Both the position numbers and the translations under genes were made by a program. 24,484 nucleotides of DNA from CAYTMY01 sp964618075 (GTDB lineage: Bacteria; Bacillota; Clostridia; Eubacteriales; Anaerofustaceae), in assembly GCA_964618075.1 (NCBI GenBank), contig CAZTZO010000022.1, positions 1 through 24,484 on the forward strand, given 5' to 3'. Shown piece by piece: positions 15,414 to 23,944 of the stretch; the first letter of the stretch is position 1, and every line of letters begins with the position of its first letter. The notes under the pieces were generated by a model. It was not told where the DNA came from, made no database searches, and saw only the letters and a program-made list of their open reading frames with translations.

Positions 15414-16297
15414 GTGACGCAAAAAACACAAGCCGTACAACGGATGCAAAGCTATATACAAGCTCATATAAATGAAGAGATTTCATTTGCCATGCTAGGG
15501 GAAGCAGAGCACTTCTCACCTTGGTACTCTGCAAAAATCTTTAAGGAGCTGACCGGTCTTTCCCCTGCCGATTACATAAGGCGCTTAAAACTATCTTCAT
15601 CTGCATTGCGTCTGCGTGATGAAAATATCAAAATAATAGATGTTGCTTACGATATGGGCTTTTCAAGCGTTGACGGTTATCAGAGAGCTTTCAAAATAGA
15701 GTTCTCGTGCAACCCAAAGGAATATTCCAAAAGTCCGATACCTCTCTCACTGTTTACACCTTACGGCGTTAAATTTAAAGAATTATGGAAAAAGGAGCGC
15801 ATTGATATGGAAAACATTAAAATATATTTATACAGGTAGTTACAAAGCCTGAAAGAAAAGTAATTATTAAGCGTGGAGTCAAGGCAAGCGATTATTGGGA
15901 GTATTGCAGTGAGGTTGGCTGCGATGTATGGGGGATTCTTACAAGCATGAAATCACTGTGCTGCGAGCCTGTTTGTTTATGGTTGCCTGAAAAATACCGC
16001 ACAGTGAACACCTCTGAATATGTACAAGGAGTAGAGGTATCCTCAGATTTTAACGGCAGTATACCGCAGGGCTTTGATATTATAACCCTTCCCGAATCAA
16101 AATACCTTTTGTTTCAAGGAGAACCGTTTGATGAAGAGAACTACTGTGAAGCAATAACTACAGTTCAATCATCAATGAATAAATATGACCCGACTATTAT
16201 AGAATATAATTGGGACAACGATAATCCTCGAATACAGCTTGAGCCTATAGGCACAAGGGGATATATAGAAATGAAAGCTGTGAAGTCCTTAAATTAG
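15414..16297 (+). pseudogene. AraC-family regulator with GyrI-like effector domain, frameshifted
   Basis: The first part (GTG 15414 to TAG 15839, RBS GAGGTGA) encodes 141 residues: two helix-turn-helix motifs of the AraC/XylS type (about residues 20-105, with FKELTGLSPADYIRRLKL and IIDVAYDMGFSSVDGYQRAFK). It breaks off just where the second domain begins (MENIKIYLYR). The next reading frame (-1) continues exactly in register of the expected protein, VVTKPERKVIIKRGVKASDYW from 15827, then GCDVWGILTS, EYVQGVEVSSDFNG and FQGEPFDEENY, to the TAA at 16297. This second half is a GyrI-like small-molecule binding domain (SOUL/BmrR C-terminal fold). Intact homologues are about 290 residues. One extra T in the TTT run near 15828-15830 would restore the frame. 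The second part has no start codon before 15947 and no RBS, so this is a frameshift mutation or sequencing error, less likely recoding. Confidence 0.85.
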
Positions 16298-16304
16298 TAA
16301 GTAT

Positions 16305-16348
16305 AAGCTATTAGAGCATAGAATATTAATTCTATGCTCTAATAGCTT
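16305..16348. terminator. 20-bp perfect hairpin between the AraC-type gene and spoIVA
   Basis: Positions 16305-16324 are the exact inverse complement of 16329-16348, with an ATTA loop. The genes on both sides converge here, so it is probably a bidirectional terminator. The U-tract is poor on both strands. Confidence 0.75.
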
Positions 16349-16391
16349 TAGATTACCCTGTTTTGTTATTTTGATATTAATTTTTTCGTTT

Positions 16392-17861
16392 TTATATCCA
16401 GAAAATGAACAATCCGCCCTTTTGTGCATTTGAAACACGATTCACAGCACGCGACATGCGCTGCTTTGTTTCTTCACCTATGGAGTTTAACTTGTTTTTA
16501 ATGTTGTCCTCGACCATCTCTGAGAGCTTTCTGCCGAATATTTCAGTATCCCATAAATCAGAAGGAGTATTTTTATATTGCTTAATAAGCTTATCAAAGA
16601 ATATTTCGCACTCGGCTTCACTACCGATAACAGGAGATATTTCGCTTTCTATTTCTGCTTTAATAATATGAAATGCGTTTGCGCTTGCTTTTAAGCTGAT
16701 ACCATACTTACCCGAATCACTGAATACCTCCGGGGTTTGAAGATCAAGCGAATTAAAATCGGGATAGACTATCCCATAACCTATTTCTTTTGCTTCTTTG
16801 ACTGCGTTTGAGAGCAATGAAACATATTTTTTCTCTTTTAAAAGAGCAGTTATTATAACGAACAAATCAGATTCATTATTAACGTTTATGGAGTTTTCTT
16901 CACTCATAATTTTATAAAAAACGCTGTTATCTATATGTATCGAAGAGGATATTTTGCCTAAGCTTAACAGTATTTCATCTGCTTGGGCATGAAAGCTCTC
17001 ACTCGTATTTGCGGCTATAAAACGCAAAACGCTGTTTAAGCTGTCGTTGTTCATAGAAGCTTTGAGAATAAATTCCTCAATCTGCGTGTTTATCCAATGC
17101 TCGTTTGCAAGGTTTTTTACCCATTTCGGGATATAATAGCATATTTCGCTGACAGGAAATTCGTACAATACGTCTGTAAATATTTTTTCGACGTCTTCAA
17201 GCGTCATATTTAAAACGTCTATTGCGTTCACGCTCACTGAATACTTTTCGAACAACTCTTCCTTTATTTTTTGAGTCTGCAATGAATCGGGATGCTTTGA
17301 ATTTAATACTATTGTAAACGGCTTTCCTATTGTCTTTAATTCATTGATTACGCGCTCTTCTGCCGCAATGTAATTCTCACGCTCAATATCGGTAATACTT
17401 CCGTCTGTTGTTACAAGGATACCGATCGTTGAATGCTCGCTTATCACTTTTTGAGTGCCGATCTCAGCCGCGCTGGAAAAGGGCATTTCCTCCTTCGACC
17501 ACGGTGTCTTGACCATTCTTGAAATACCGTCCTCAAAAGCTCCTATGGCGCCCTCGACTAAATAACCGACGCAATCTATAAGCCTGATTTTAACAAAAGA
17601 GCTTTTATTTAACATAAGACACGCAGCCTCATCGGGAACAAATTTTGGTTCGCAAGTCATAATGCTCTTTCCCGCCGCACTTTGAGGGAGTTCGTCTATG
17701 GCGCGCTCTTTTTTATATTTATTCTCAATATTCGGAATAACAAGAAGCTCCATGAATTTGGAAATGAATGTTGATTTACCTGTCCTGACAGGCCCCACAA
17801 TCCCTGCGTAGATATCGCCGTTTGTCCTTTTTGCAATATCCTCGTATATTTCTGTAAACAT
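16392..17861 (-). CDS. spoIVA: Stage IV sporulation protein A (spore coat morphogenetic ATPase)
   Basis: SpoIVA is made in the mother cell, hydrolyses ATP and polymerises on the forespore surface as the base of the spore coat. This 489-residue protein (B. subtilis: about 492) shows FTEIYEDIAKRTNGDIYAGI, P-loop GPVRTGKS (23-30), DELPQSAAGKSIMTCEPKFVP (56-76) and RLIDCVGYLVEGAIG, all characteristic. The hydrophobic end GGLFIFWI matches the C-terminal region that localises the B. subtilis protein. The ATG at 17861 follows GGGAGG; a longer frame to 17879 would start inside the leader. It lies 56 bases after der in the same direction. In many Clostridia plsY and gpsA sit between der and spoIVA; they are missing here. 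I could not identify a convincing sigma-E promoter in the gap. Confidence 0.95.
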   Translation of the reverse strand: MFTEIYEDIAKRTNGDIYAGIVGPVRTGKSTFISKFMELLVIPNIENKYKKERAIDELPQSAAGKSIMTCEPKFVPDEAACLMLNKSSFVKIRLIDCVGYLVEGAIGAFEDGISRMVKTPWSKEEMPFSSAAEIGTQKVISEHSTIGILVTTDGSITDIERENYIAAEERVINELKTIGKPFTIVLNSKHPDSLQTQKIKEELFEKYSVSVNAIDVLNMTLEDVEKIFTDVLYEFPVSEICYYIPKWVKNLANEHWINTQIEEFILKASMNNDSLNSVLRFIAANTSESFHAQADEILLSLGKISSSIHIDNSVFYKIMSEENSINVNNESDLFVIITALLKEKKYVSLLSNAVKEAKEIGYGIVYPDFNSLDLQTPEVFSDSGKYGISLKASANAFHIIKAEIESEISPVIGSEAECEIFFDKLIKQYKNTPSDLWDTEIFGRKLSEMVEDNIKNKLNSIGEETKQRMSRAVNRVSNAQKGGLFIFWI

Positions 17862-17917
17862 AAATACCTCCCTGAACAATCGCTAATTATTAGTATTCGG
17901 AGAGGTATTAAAATAGA

Positions 17918-19252
17918 CTACTTTTTTATATTATCTTTATCGCTCTTGCTTCTCATAATAAATTTGATAGGCGTACCTATAAAATCAAACGCTTTTCTTA
18001 ATCGACCCTCAATATATTTTTCATACTGTTTTGTACTTAAGGTCTCATCGTTCACGAACATAACAATCGACGGAGGTCTTGTCGCAACTTGATTTGAATA
18101 ATATATTTTAAGCTGTCTGTTTTTCTTCACTACAGGAGAGTTCATAAGCACTGCGTCCCCTATAACATCATTGATCAGACCTGTCGAAATGCGCTTTGAG
18201 TACTCGCTCAATACTTTTTGAATATTCGGCATAAGCTTTTCAACACGTTTGTTGTCTATTGCCGATATGAAAACGACCGGTGCAAAGTCAACAAAATACA
18301 GTCTCTTAAGTATTTCCTTTTTCATTTTTTCCATCGTGTTGGTCTCTTTTGGCACAAGATCCCATTTGTTGATAACGATGATAATAGCCTTGCATTGCTC
18401 CTTTACAATACCCGCTATTTTTACGTCCTGTTCTGTAATGCCGATTTGACCGTCTATCACAATTAAACAGATATCGCTTCTTTCGATCGCTTTAACGGCA
18501 CGAAGCATTGAATAATAATCAATGTCGGTATCCTTTTTGCTTTTGTGTTTTATCCCGGCTGTGTCAATCAACAGATAATTGCGTTCATTATAGCTGAACT
18601 GAGTATCAACTGCATCTCGCGTTGTACCGGAAATATCACTTACAATAACTCTTTGCTCACCGATAAGTGCGTTTATAAGAGTAGATTTACCGGCGTTTGG
18701 TTTTCCTACAACAGCTATTTTGTCAGTATACTCTGTTTCGTAAAACTTTTTCTCCTCCGGCACAAGAGATATTGCGCGTTCCATTATATCCCCCATACCG
18801 CTTCCATGCTCGGCGCTTAAACGAAAGGGCTCTCCCAACCCCAACTCATAAAACTCATATAAAGATGATAAATGCGAATCATCGTCTATCTTATTCACGG
18901 CCAATACAGTAGGCTTTCCGCTTTTTATTATCATCGTGGCAACTTCTTTGTCGTTTGCTGTCACACCGTCTTTCGCGTCGGCAACAAAAACTATCACATC
19001 CGCCATTTCCACCGCAAGCATAGCCTGTGTGCGCATTTGTTTTAAGATAGTATCATCGCTTCTGGGTTCAATACCGCCTGTGTCTATTATAAAAAAATCG
19101 CTGCCAAACCAATTTGCTTCAGCAATTATCCTGTCGCGTGTTACTCCCGGAGTATCCTCCACTATTGATATCCTTCTACCCGCAAGTCTGTTAAATAGAG
19201 TGGATTTCCCTGTATTCGGTCTTCCTACCAATGCTATATACGGTCTGTTCAT
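17918..19252 (-). CDS. der: Ribosome-assembly GTPase Der (EngA)
   Basis: Der is an essential GTPase with two G domains in tandem that helps mature the 50S subunit. This 444-residue protein has first-domain motifs GRPNTGKS (10-17), DTGG (57-60) and NKID (120-123), and second-domain motifs GKPNAGKS (183-190), DTAGIKHKSK and NKWD. A C-terminal KH-like domain ends in GTPIKFIMRSKSDKDN, the typical GTPIRI.FR.R sequence. The ATG at 19252 follows AAAGGAG by five bases and overlaps the stop of the DUF512 gene by four bases (ATGA), so the two are probably translationally coupled. spoIVA lies downstream. Confidence 0.97.
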   Translation of the reverse strand: MNRPYIALVGRPNTGKSTLFNRLAGRRISIVEDTPGVTRDRIIAEANWFGSDFFIIDTGGIEPRSDDTILKQMRTQAMLAVEMADVIVFVADAKDGVTANDKEVATMIIKSGKPTVLAVNKIDDDSHLSSLYEFYELGLGEPFRLSAEHGSGMGDIMERAISLVPEEKKFYETEYTDKIAVVGKPNAGKSTLINALIGEQRVIVSDISGTTRDAVDTQFSYNERNYLLIDTAGIKHKSKKDTDIDYYSMLRAVKAIERSDICLIVIDGQIGITEQDVKIAGIVKEQCKAIIIVINKWDLVPKETNTMEKMKKEILKRLYFVDFAPVVFISAIDNKRVEKLMPNIQKVLSEYSKRISTGLINDVIGDAVLMNSPVVKKNRQLKIYYSNQVATRPPSIVMFVNDETLSTKQYEKYIEGRLRKAFDFIGTPIKFIMRSKSDKDNIKK

Positions 19253-20550
19253 ACAAACTCCTTTACGTATTCACAAAAATCATATCCTTCAGAAGGAACC
19301 CGATATGCCTTGACATGTAGGTTTTCCTCTAATTCACATAGTTTAACGTCGTCGAGAAATATATCCTCGTCATCCTTTAGCATATTTGACGGAACGAAGA
19401 GTATGTCAGACAGCTTTTTACCCTTAAGCTGAGAGATTATATCACTTCCGCATACCAAACCCGCCGCACTCACCTTACCGGCAAAAAAATCATTTTTTAC
19501 GGCGATTAACTGCATATTTGAGCCAAAATGTTCGTTGATAACAGCTATCTCTTCATTTAATATATTATACGCAAGTTCTCCCGTTACCAACGTTGCGCTC
19601 ATATTGTTTTTTGATGATGATTCACTCAAGGAATCAGAGCAATCGTCAATAAAACTGCGCATCATCCCCACGCCGTTTTCATATTGTATGTAATCCATAT
19701 AGTAAGAAGCGTTTCTGATACCTTCCTGCGCCAGTATAAAAAACTCATCGGAGGCGCAAAAGCATATTTCAGGATATTTTTTCTTTACTTCATTTGCATA
19801 TTTATCTACCGTATCTATTACTGATTTGGCCTCTTCCCTTGTAAATGAATTTAAATGAGTTAAACCGTTACGATATTTGGTAAGCCCCACGGGCACGCAT
19901 GATAAGCTTTTGACAGACGGCAACAAGCTCATTACATCTTTCAATGAAGACTCCAGCTCATCCTTGTCGTTATATCCGGGGCACAAAACAAACTGCAAGT
20001 TAAAGTCAATTCCGCCCTCACAAAGAGTTTTCAGACGACTCATTATGTTGCCGGCATTTTTATTATTCATCATTTGGCATCTTAAAGCAGGGTTAGTAGT
20101 ATGAACGCTTATATTTAAAGGGCTCATTTTCAGTTCAATTATTCGTTTAATATCTTCATCGGATACGTTTGTCAATGTAATATAATTACCGCTTAAAAAT
20201 GATAATCGGTAATCGTCGTCCTTAAAATAAAGGCTTTCTCTTAAACCGCTCGGCATTTGCTCCATAAAACAAAATATGCAGTTATTCGTACATCTGTGAG
20301 GTTTGTCGATAGTTGTTTGTTCAAAGCTTAAACCGACCGGCAAAGAAAAATCATTTTCCATGATGATTTTTCTTTCGGTGCCATTGTCATTTTTAAGTAC
20401 TATACTGATATTCTCGTCTGCCGAAGCAAGCATATAATCAATAATATCAAATTCTTTTTTACCGTTAAGCTGCAAGATAATATCGCCTTGTTTTATACCG
20501 TATCTCTCGCTCAAAGAACCTATTTGGACGTCCACTACCCTTCTATCCAT
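19249..20550 (-). CDS. DUF512 family protein: PDZ-like plus radical SAM
   Basis: This 433-residue protein has three parts: a PDZ-like N-terminus (about 1-65, GSLSERYGIKQGDIILQLNG), a radical SAM-like region with Cys87, Cys91 and Cys94 (CTNNCIFCF, the 4Fe-4S motif C-x3-C-x2-C), and a DUF512 C-terminal domain (about 210-430). Families of this type (TIGR03279-like) are conserved in Clostridia and cyanobacteria, often beside der; the reaction is unknown. The ATG at 20550 follows AAGGAA and fits the family N-terminus; an in-frame TTG at 20571 would add seven residues. The gene overlaps rqcH by eight bases at its start and der by four at its end. This tight coupling suggests a role connected with translation or ribosome assembly, which is inference from position only. 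Confidence 0.85.
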   Translation of the reverse strand: MDRRVVDVQIGSLSERYGIKQGDIILQLNGKKEFDIIDYMLASADENISIVLKNDNGTERKIIMENDFSLPVGLSFEQTTIDKPHRCTNNCIFCFMEQMPSGLRESLYFKDDDYRLSFLSGNYITLTNVSDEDIKRIIELKMSPLNISVHTTNPALRCQMMNNKNAGNIMSRLKTLCEGGIDFNLQFVLCPGYNDKDELESSLKDVMSLLPSVKSLSCVPVGLTKYRNGLTHLNSFTREEAKSVIDTVDKYANEVKKKYPEICFCASDEFFILAQEGIRNASYYMDYIQYENGVGMMRSFIDDCSDSLSESSSKNNMSATLVTGELAYNILNEEIAVINEHFGSNMQLIAVKNDFFAGKVSAAGLVCGSDIISQLKGKKLSDILFVPSNMLKDDEDIFLDDVKLCELEENLHVKAYRVPSEGYDFCEYVKEFV

Positions 20551-22303
20551 TGTTTTTTCCTTTTTTATCAAGTTGTCTTATAGCGTTTTCCGATGGCTTT
20601 ATGAATATTGATTTGTAGTTAGTATATGTTACACGACCGGGTGCTGCCCCACTTATCTTTTTGACGTTTTTAACTAACGTATAATCTATCTGAACCTTGT
20701 CTGAGGTTCTTGATTTTGAATAGTATGCCGCTACCAGCGCTGCGCAATTTAACGCTTCATTTGTATATGTCCTATTATGCGTTTTAAGTATAACATGGCT
20801 TGCCGCCACATCCTTGGCATGAAGCCAAATATCATCCTTATTAGCTGAACTAAATGTAAGCGACGCGTTTTGAAGGCTGTTCTTTCCCGCATAAATTTCA
20901 TATCCGTCGTCGGTAATAAACATATGCGGTTCACAAACCGTTTTTGTTACATGCTTTTTCTGCTTTGGTGCTTTTAAATAGCCCTCTTTTTGCGCTTGAT
21001 TTATTACCTGTTCAGCCTCTGAGGCATTTGCAGCCTCCGTAAGAAAATAAATAAGCGTATTTAATTCTTCAACATCGCTTTCATTTTCATTTATCAATTT
21101 ATCAAGATGCAAAACAGCACTCTTTGCCTTCGCGTATTTTTTAAAATACATTTGTGAATTTTGAGAGGGAGTATAATCTGCTCTGAGGTTGATTGTTATT
21201 TTGTTTCCGTTATCGTAATAATTATCGAGTTCAATCCTCTTCATACCTTTTTTTAATAAATAAAGATTTGAAAGAAGGAGATTCCCCTTTATTGAATACT
21301 GAGTTGAATCAAGAGCCTCCTTGCGTTCTTTTATCCTTAAAGCAAGCTTTTTCTGTTCTTTTGAAAGAAGATTCTCGAGCTGTTTTATTATTACCTCGTA
21401 TTTTTCCTTTATTCCTGCATGTTGTGTTCTGTCTTTATAGTACTCTTCAATCGCCGCTGATATACTTGTGTAACGTACAGAATTCAAACCGTCGTATATA
21501 TTGTATTTGCCATATGAAAAGTCCTTGTATCTTCCATCTTCAAGAAGATAGACATAGCCGTAATTCTCTTTTTTTAAACTCGTCAAAAACCCTATGAATT
21601 GCGATATTATTTCACTTATTTCTTCTGTTGTACAATCGCATACCTTTTTTTGAGTATAGGAGTAATTATAAACAAAGCTTTCCGATAACTGTTTTGATAT
21701 GCCGCTAAATAAAGAAGGCAACGCTTCTACTATCGGTTTGTCGCTATAAAAAGAGATGACATTAAGTGCATCGCCTACATCAAATTCAAATGGATCAAGC
21801 TTGGTATTCGGAGGAGAATTATACTTATGGTTTGGCATAACAACGCGCACTGTGCTTTTCTGGTAGGAAATATGCTTTATTGAGTCAACAATAATACCTT
21901 TTTCTATATCATAAAGTATCAAATTGGAATGTTTTCCCATTATTTCCGCACTTAAACAAAGACAAATGAGATTATTTGCCTCATCAAGTGCTTCTACGGA
22001 AATATTTATTACCCTGTCAAATCCATTTTGATAGACTTTTTTTATTATACCGCCTATCAAATACTTTCTTAACAGCATACAAAACGCCGGAGGGTATTCG
22101 GGGTTGTCATAGGTTTCTTTGGTAATATGTACTCTTGGGAAGGAAGCGTTTGCGCACAACAACAAGCCTTCTTTTCTTTTGTCCGAAAAGTAAAGTATGA
22201 TCTCATCTTTATAAGGCTGATATATCCGTTGTATTTTACTGCCCGTAAAGGTATCGGCAAGCTCTTTTACAACGCCATTTACGCTCAAACCGTCAAATGA
22301 CAT
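20543..22303 (-). CDS. rqcH: Ribosome quality control factor RqcH (NFACT/Rqc2 homologue)
   Basis: RqcH binds stalled 50S subunits carrying peptidyl-tRNA and adds C-terminal alanine tails that mark the chain for degradation. It was earlier annotated as fibronectin-binding protein FbpA. This 586-residue protein starts MSFDGLSVNGVVKEL, the typical NFACT-N beginning, and keeps the Asp96-Arg97 pair in NGFDRVINI that is needed for tailing in the Bacillus homologue. A helical, probably coiled-coil middle region lies at about 285-420. The NFACT-R domain (about 460-570) has DGYEIYAGKNSLQN and DDIWLHAKDVAASHVIL. The ATG at 22303 follows GGAG by eight bases. The 3' end overlaps the DUF512 gene. recU lies upstream beyond a small hairpin. 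Confidence 0.93.
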   Translation of the reverse strand: MSFDGLSVNGVVKELADTFTGSKIQRIYQPYKDEIILYFSDKRKEGLLLCANASFPRVHITKETYDNPEYPPAFCMLLRKYLIGGIIKKVYQNGFDRVINISVEALDEANNLICLCLSAEIMGKHSNLILYDIEKGIIVDSIKHISYQKSTVRVVMPNHKYNSPPNTKLDPFEFDVGDALNVISFYSDKPIVEALPSLFSGISKQLSESFVYNYSYTQKKVCDCTTEEISEIISQFIGFLTSLKKENYGYVYLLEDGRYKDFSYGKYNIYDGLNSVRYTSISAAIEEYYKDRTQHAGIKEKYEVIIKQLENLLSKEQKKLALRIKERKEALDSTQYSIKGNLLLSNLYLLKKGMKRIELDNYYDNGNKITINLRADYTPSQNSQMYFKKYAKAKSAVLHLDKLINENESDVEELNTLIYFLTEAANASEAEQVINQAQKEGYLKAPKQKKHVTKTVCEPHMFITDDGYEIYAGKNSLQNASLTFSSANKDDIWLHAKDVAASHVILKTHNRTYTNEALNCAALVAAYYSKSRTSDKVQIDYTLVKNVKKISGAAPGRVTYTNYKSIFIKPSENAIRQLDKKGKNNG

Positions 22304-22318
22304 TCGTCAACTCCGCAA

Positions 22319-22354
22319 AACGACCAAAAGGTTTATAAAACGTTTTTGGTCGTT
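22319..22354 (-). terminator. Hairpin between recU and rqcH
   Basis: AACGACCAAAA (22319-22329) is the exact inverse of TTTTGGTCGTT (22344-22354), an 11-bp stem with a 14-base loop. It lies just downstream of the recU stop on the minus strand. The tract after it is TTTTGC, so termination may be partial, allowing read-through into rqcH. Confidence 0.6.
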
Positions 22355-22359
22355 GTCTT

Positions 22360-22905
22360 TTATAAAATATTATATTCTTCTTTTGAAGCCAGCTTTTCTA
22401 TGACCTGTATGTAATGAACAAGATAGCGATTATGTCTGAATACCTCAAGGTCGATATCGAAAGCGTCCATCGGCACCGATTTTCGGCCGCCGTGTTTTGC
22501 ATTATCGTAATACTTTGTGAGAAGTCCTATATCCATGATGAAGTATCGGTCAACATCAGTGAAATTCACTATCAAAAACGACAATCCGTTCTGTGAAGCA
22601 AATTTGCGCATGAAATCTATTTGGTGCTCATGTATATTTGCAATCGGTATGCTTGTCCCCTTTGTTTCTTTTGCATCAAAGCACACCGGAATACCTTGTA
22701 TGACACCCAAATAATCGACTGTACTCTTTTCGTCGAAATATGCCAACGTTATTACGCCTTTAGAGGAATCTATCTCTATTGGTTTGATAGGAGTAGGCAC
22801 TTTCTGTATCACCGCAAGATCGTCGGACATATACTGTTCATTGGTTTTGTTTATAAGCTCTTCAAGGTTACTTCCTCGCAGTCCTCTTGTCTTATAATAA
22901 CCCAT
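22360..22905 (-). CDS. recU: Holliday junction resolvase RecU
   Basis: RecU cleaves four-way DNA junctions in recombination and repair in Firmicutes. This 181-residue protein has the family signature GLRGSNLEELINKTNEQY (8-25), VIQKVPTPIKP (32-42), AYFDEKSTVDY (55-65) and FDAKETKG with NIHEHQIDFM. The nuclease core D-x(n)-E/D-x-K is Asp64...Asp77-Ala-Lys79; Bacillus RecU has Glu in the second position, so Asp77 is a conservative variant. The ATG at 22905 lies two bases after the fba stop and has no Shine-Dalgarno sequence, so translation probably depends on ribosomes finishing fba. Its usual neighbour in Bacillus, a penicillin-binding protein gene, is absent. Confidence 0.92.
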   Translation of the reverse strand: MGYYKTRGLRGSNLEELINKTNEQYMSDDLAVIQKVPTPIKPIEIDSSKGVITLAYFDEKSTVDYLGVIQGIPVCFDAKETKGTSIPIANIHEHQIDFMRKFASQNGLSFLIVNFTDVDRYFIMDIGLLTKYYDNAKHGGRKSVPMDAFDIDLEVFRHNRYLVHYIQVIEKLASKEEYNIL

Positions 22906-22907
22906 TA

Positions 22908-23837
22908 TCAGGCTTTTCCGCTTGAACCAAGTACGTCTTTCATTTTATGTGCGACCATGTTTTTAATAGCTTCTCTTGCGGGCCCGAGATATACTCTTGG
23001 GTCGAATACTTCCGGCTGTTCCACAAATATTCTTCTTATAGTCGATGTCATTGCAAGGCGCAAATCGGTATCTATATTTATTTTTGCAACTCCCATCTGT
23101 GAGGCTCTTCTGAGCATTTCTTCAGGCACTCCCTGCGCTCCGGGAATATTGCCTCCGAATTTATTGCATAAATCCACAAATTCCTTCGGCACACTCGAAG
23201 CACCGTGCAATACGATAGGATAACCGGGCATTAGCTTCGCTATTTTTTCAAGCCTTTCAAAATCAAGCTCCGGCGTTCCTTTAAACTTATATGCGCCGTG
23301 ACTTGTTCCTATCGCTATGGCAAGAGAATCGACTCCCGTTTTTTGTACAAATTCACAAGCCTGATCGGGGTCGGTAAACATTGCGTCTTTAGCAGAAACA
23401 TTAACTGCATCCTCTATACCGGCAAGCTTTCCGAGCTCTGCTTCAACAACGACTCCCTTTGAATGGGCATACTCAACGACCTTCCTTGTCTGTGCAATAT
23501 TCTCTTCAAAAGGAAGCTTGCTTGCGTCAATCATGACTGACGAGAATCCGTCATCTACGCACTGTTTGCATATTTCGAAATTTTCACCATGATCAAGATG
23601 CAAGCATACGTCAAGACCTGTATCTATCATGGCGGCTTCAACCAATTTTACCAAATATGCAGGCTTGGCGTACTTTCTGGCGCCCGCCGATACCTGAAGA
23701 ATCAATGGAGATTTCTCCTGTAATGCTGCATCCATAATGCCCTGGATTATCTCCATGTTGTTGACGTTGAATGCGCCTACTGCATATTTCTCCTTCAGTG
23801 CTTTTTTAAACATTTCCGTGCTTGTTACTAATGCCAT
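22908..23837 (-). CDS. fba: Class II fructose-bisphosphate aldolase
   Basis: The enzyme splits fructose-1,6-bisphosphate to dihydroxyacetone phosphate and glyceraldehyde-3-phosphate in glycolysis, with zinc. This 309-residue protein has the class II sequence LHLDHGENFE (79-88), with Asp82 as catalytic base and His83 as metal ligand, then EAELGKLAG, IGTSHGAYKF and VLHGASSVP, which give the other metal and phosphate contacts, and NIDTDLRLA near the end. Length fits the bacterial FbaA/Fba group. Tagatose-bisphosphate aldolase is a close alternative, but the genetic context has no galactitol or tagatose genes. The ATG at 23837 follows AAAGGGGA by about five bases. recU is coupled directly downstream. 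Confidence 0.94.
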   Translation of the reverse strand: MALVTSTEMFKKALKEKYAVGAFNVNNMEIIQGIMDAALQEKSPLILQVSAGARKYAKPAYLVKLVEAAMIDTGLDVCLHLDHGENFEICKQCVDDGFSSVMIDASKLPFEENIAQTRKVVEYAHSKGVVVEAELGKLAGIEDAVNVSAKDAMFTDPDQACEFVQKTGVDSLAIAIGTSHGAYKFKGTPELDFERLEKIAKLMPGYPIVLHGASSVPKEFVDLCNKFGGNIPGAQGVPEEMLRRASQMGVAKINIDTDLRLAMTSTIRRIFVEQPEVFDPRVYLGPAREAIKNMVAHKMKDVLGSSGKA

Positions 23838-23944
23838 AATTATCCCCTTTAATAATTATAATATTTAATGTTTGACTTAATAAAATTTGCAATATTCATA
23901 CATGCTTTATAATCTGCCGCAATTAAAAACCTGTATATCTGTAA

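Noticed and set aside
15827..15839. Programmed -1 frameshifting in the AraC-GyrI gene
   Set aside because: No X-XXY-YYZ slippery heptamer is in frame before the TAG and no strong downstream hairpin is obvious; a simple indel is more likely.
15947..16297. Independent GyrI-like gene starting at ATG 15947
   Set aside because: Conserved GyrI-type sequence extends about 120 bases upstream of this ATG in the same frame, and the ATG has no RBS; it is the second half of the frameshifted AraC-type gene.
17862..17917. Sigma-E promoter for spoIVA (GAATACTAAT as -10)
   Set aside because: No ATA-type -35 at the right spacing; too weak to call.
22621..23223. Plus-strand ORF of 200 codons across recU and fba
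   Set aside because: Antisense to two well-conserved genes and crossing their junction; a shadow.
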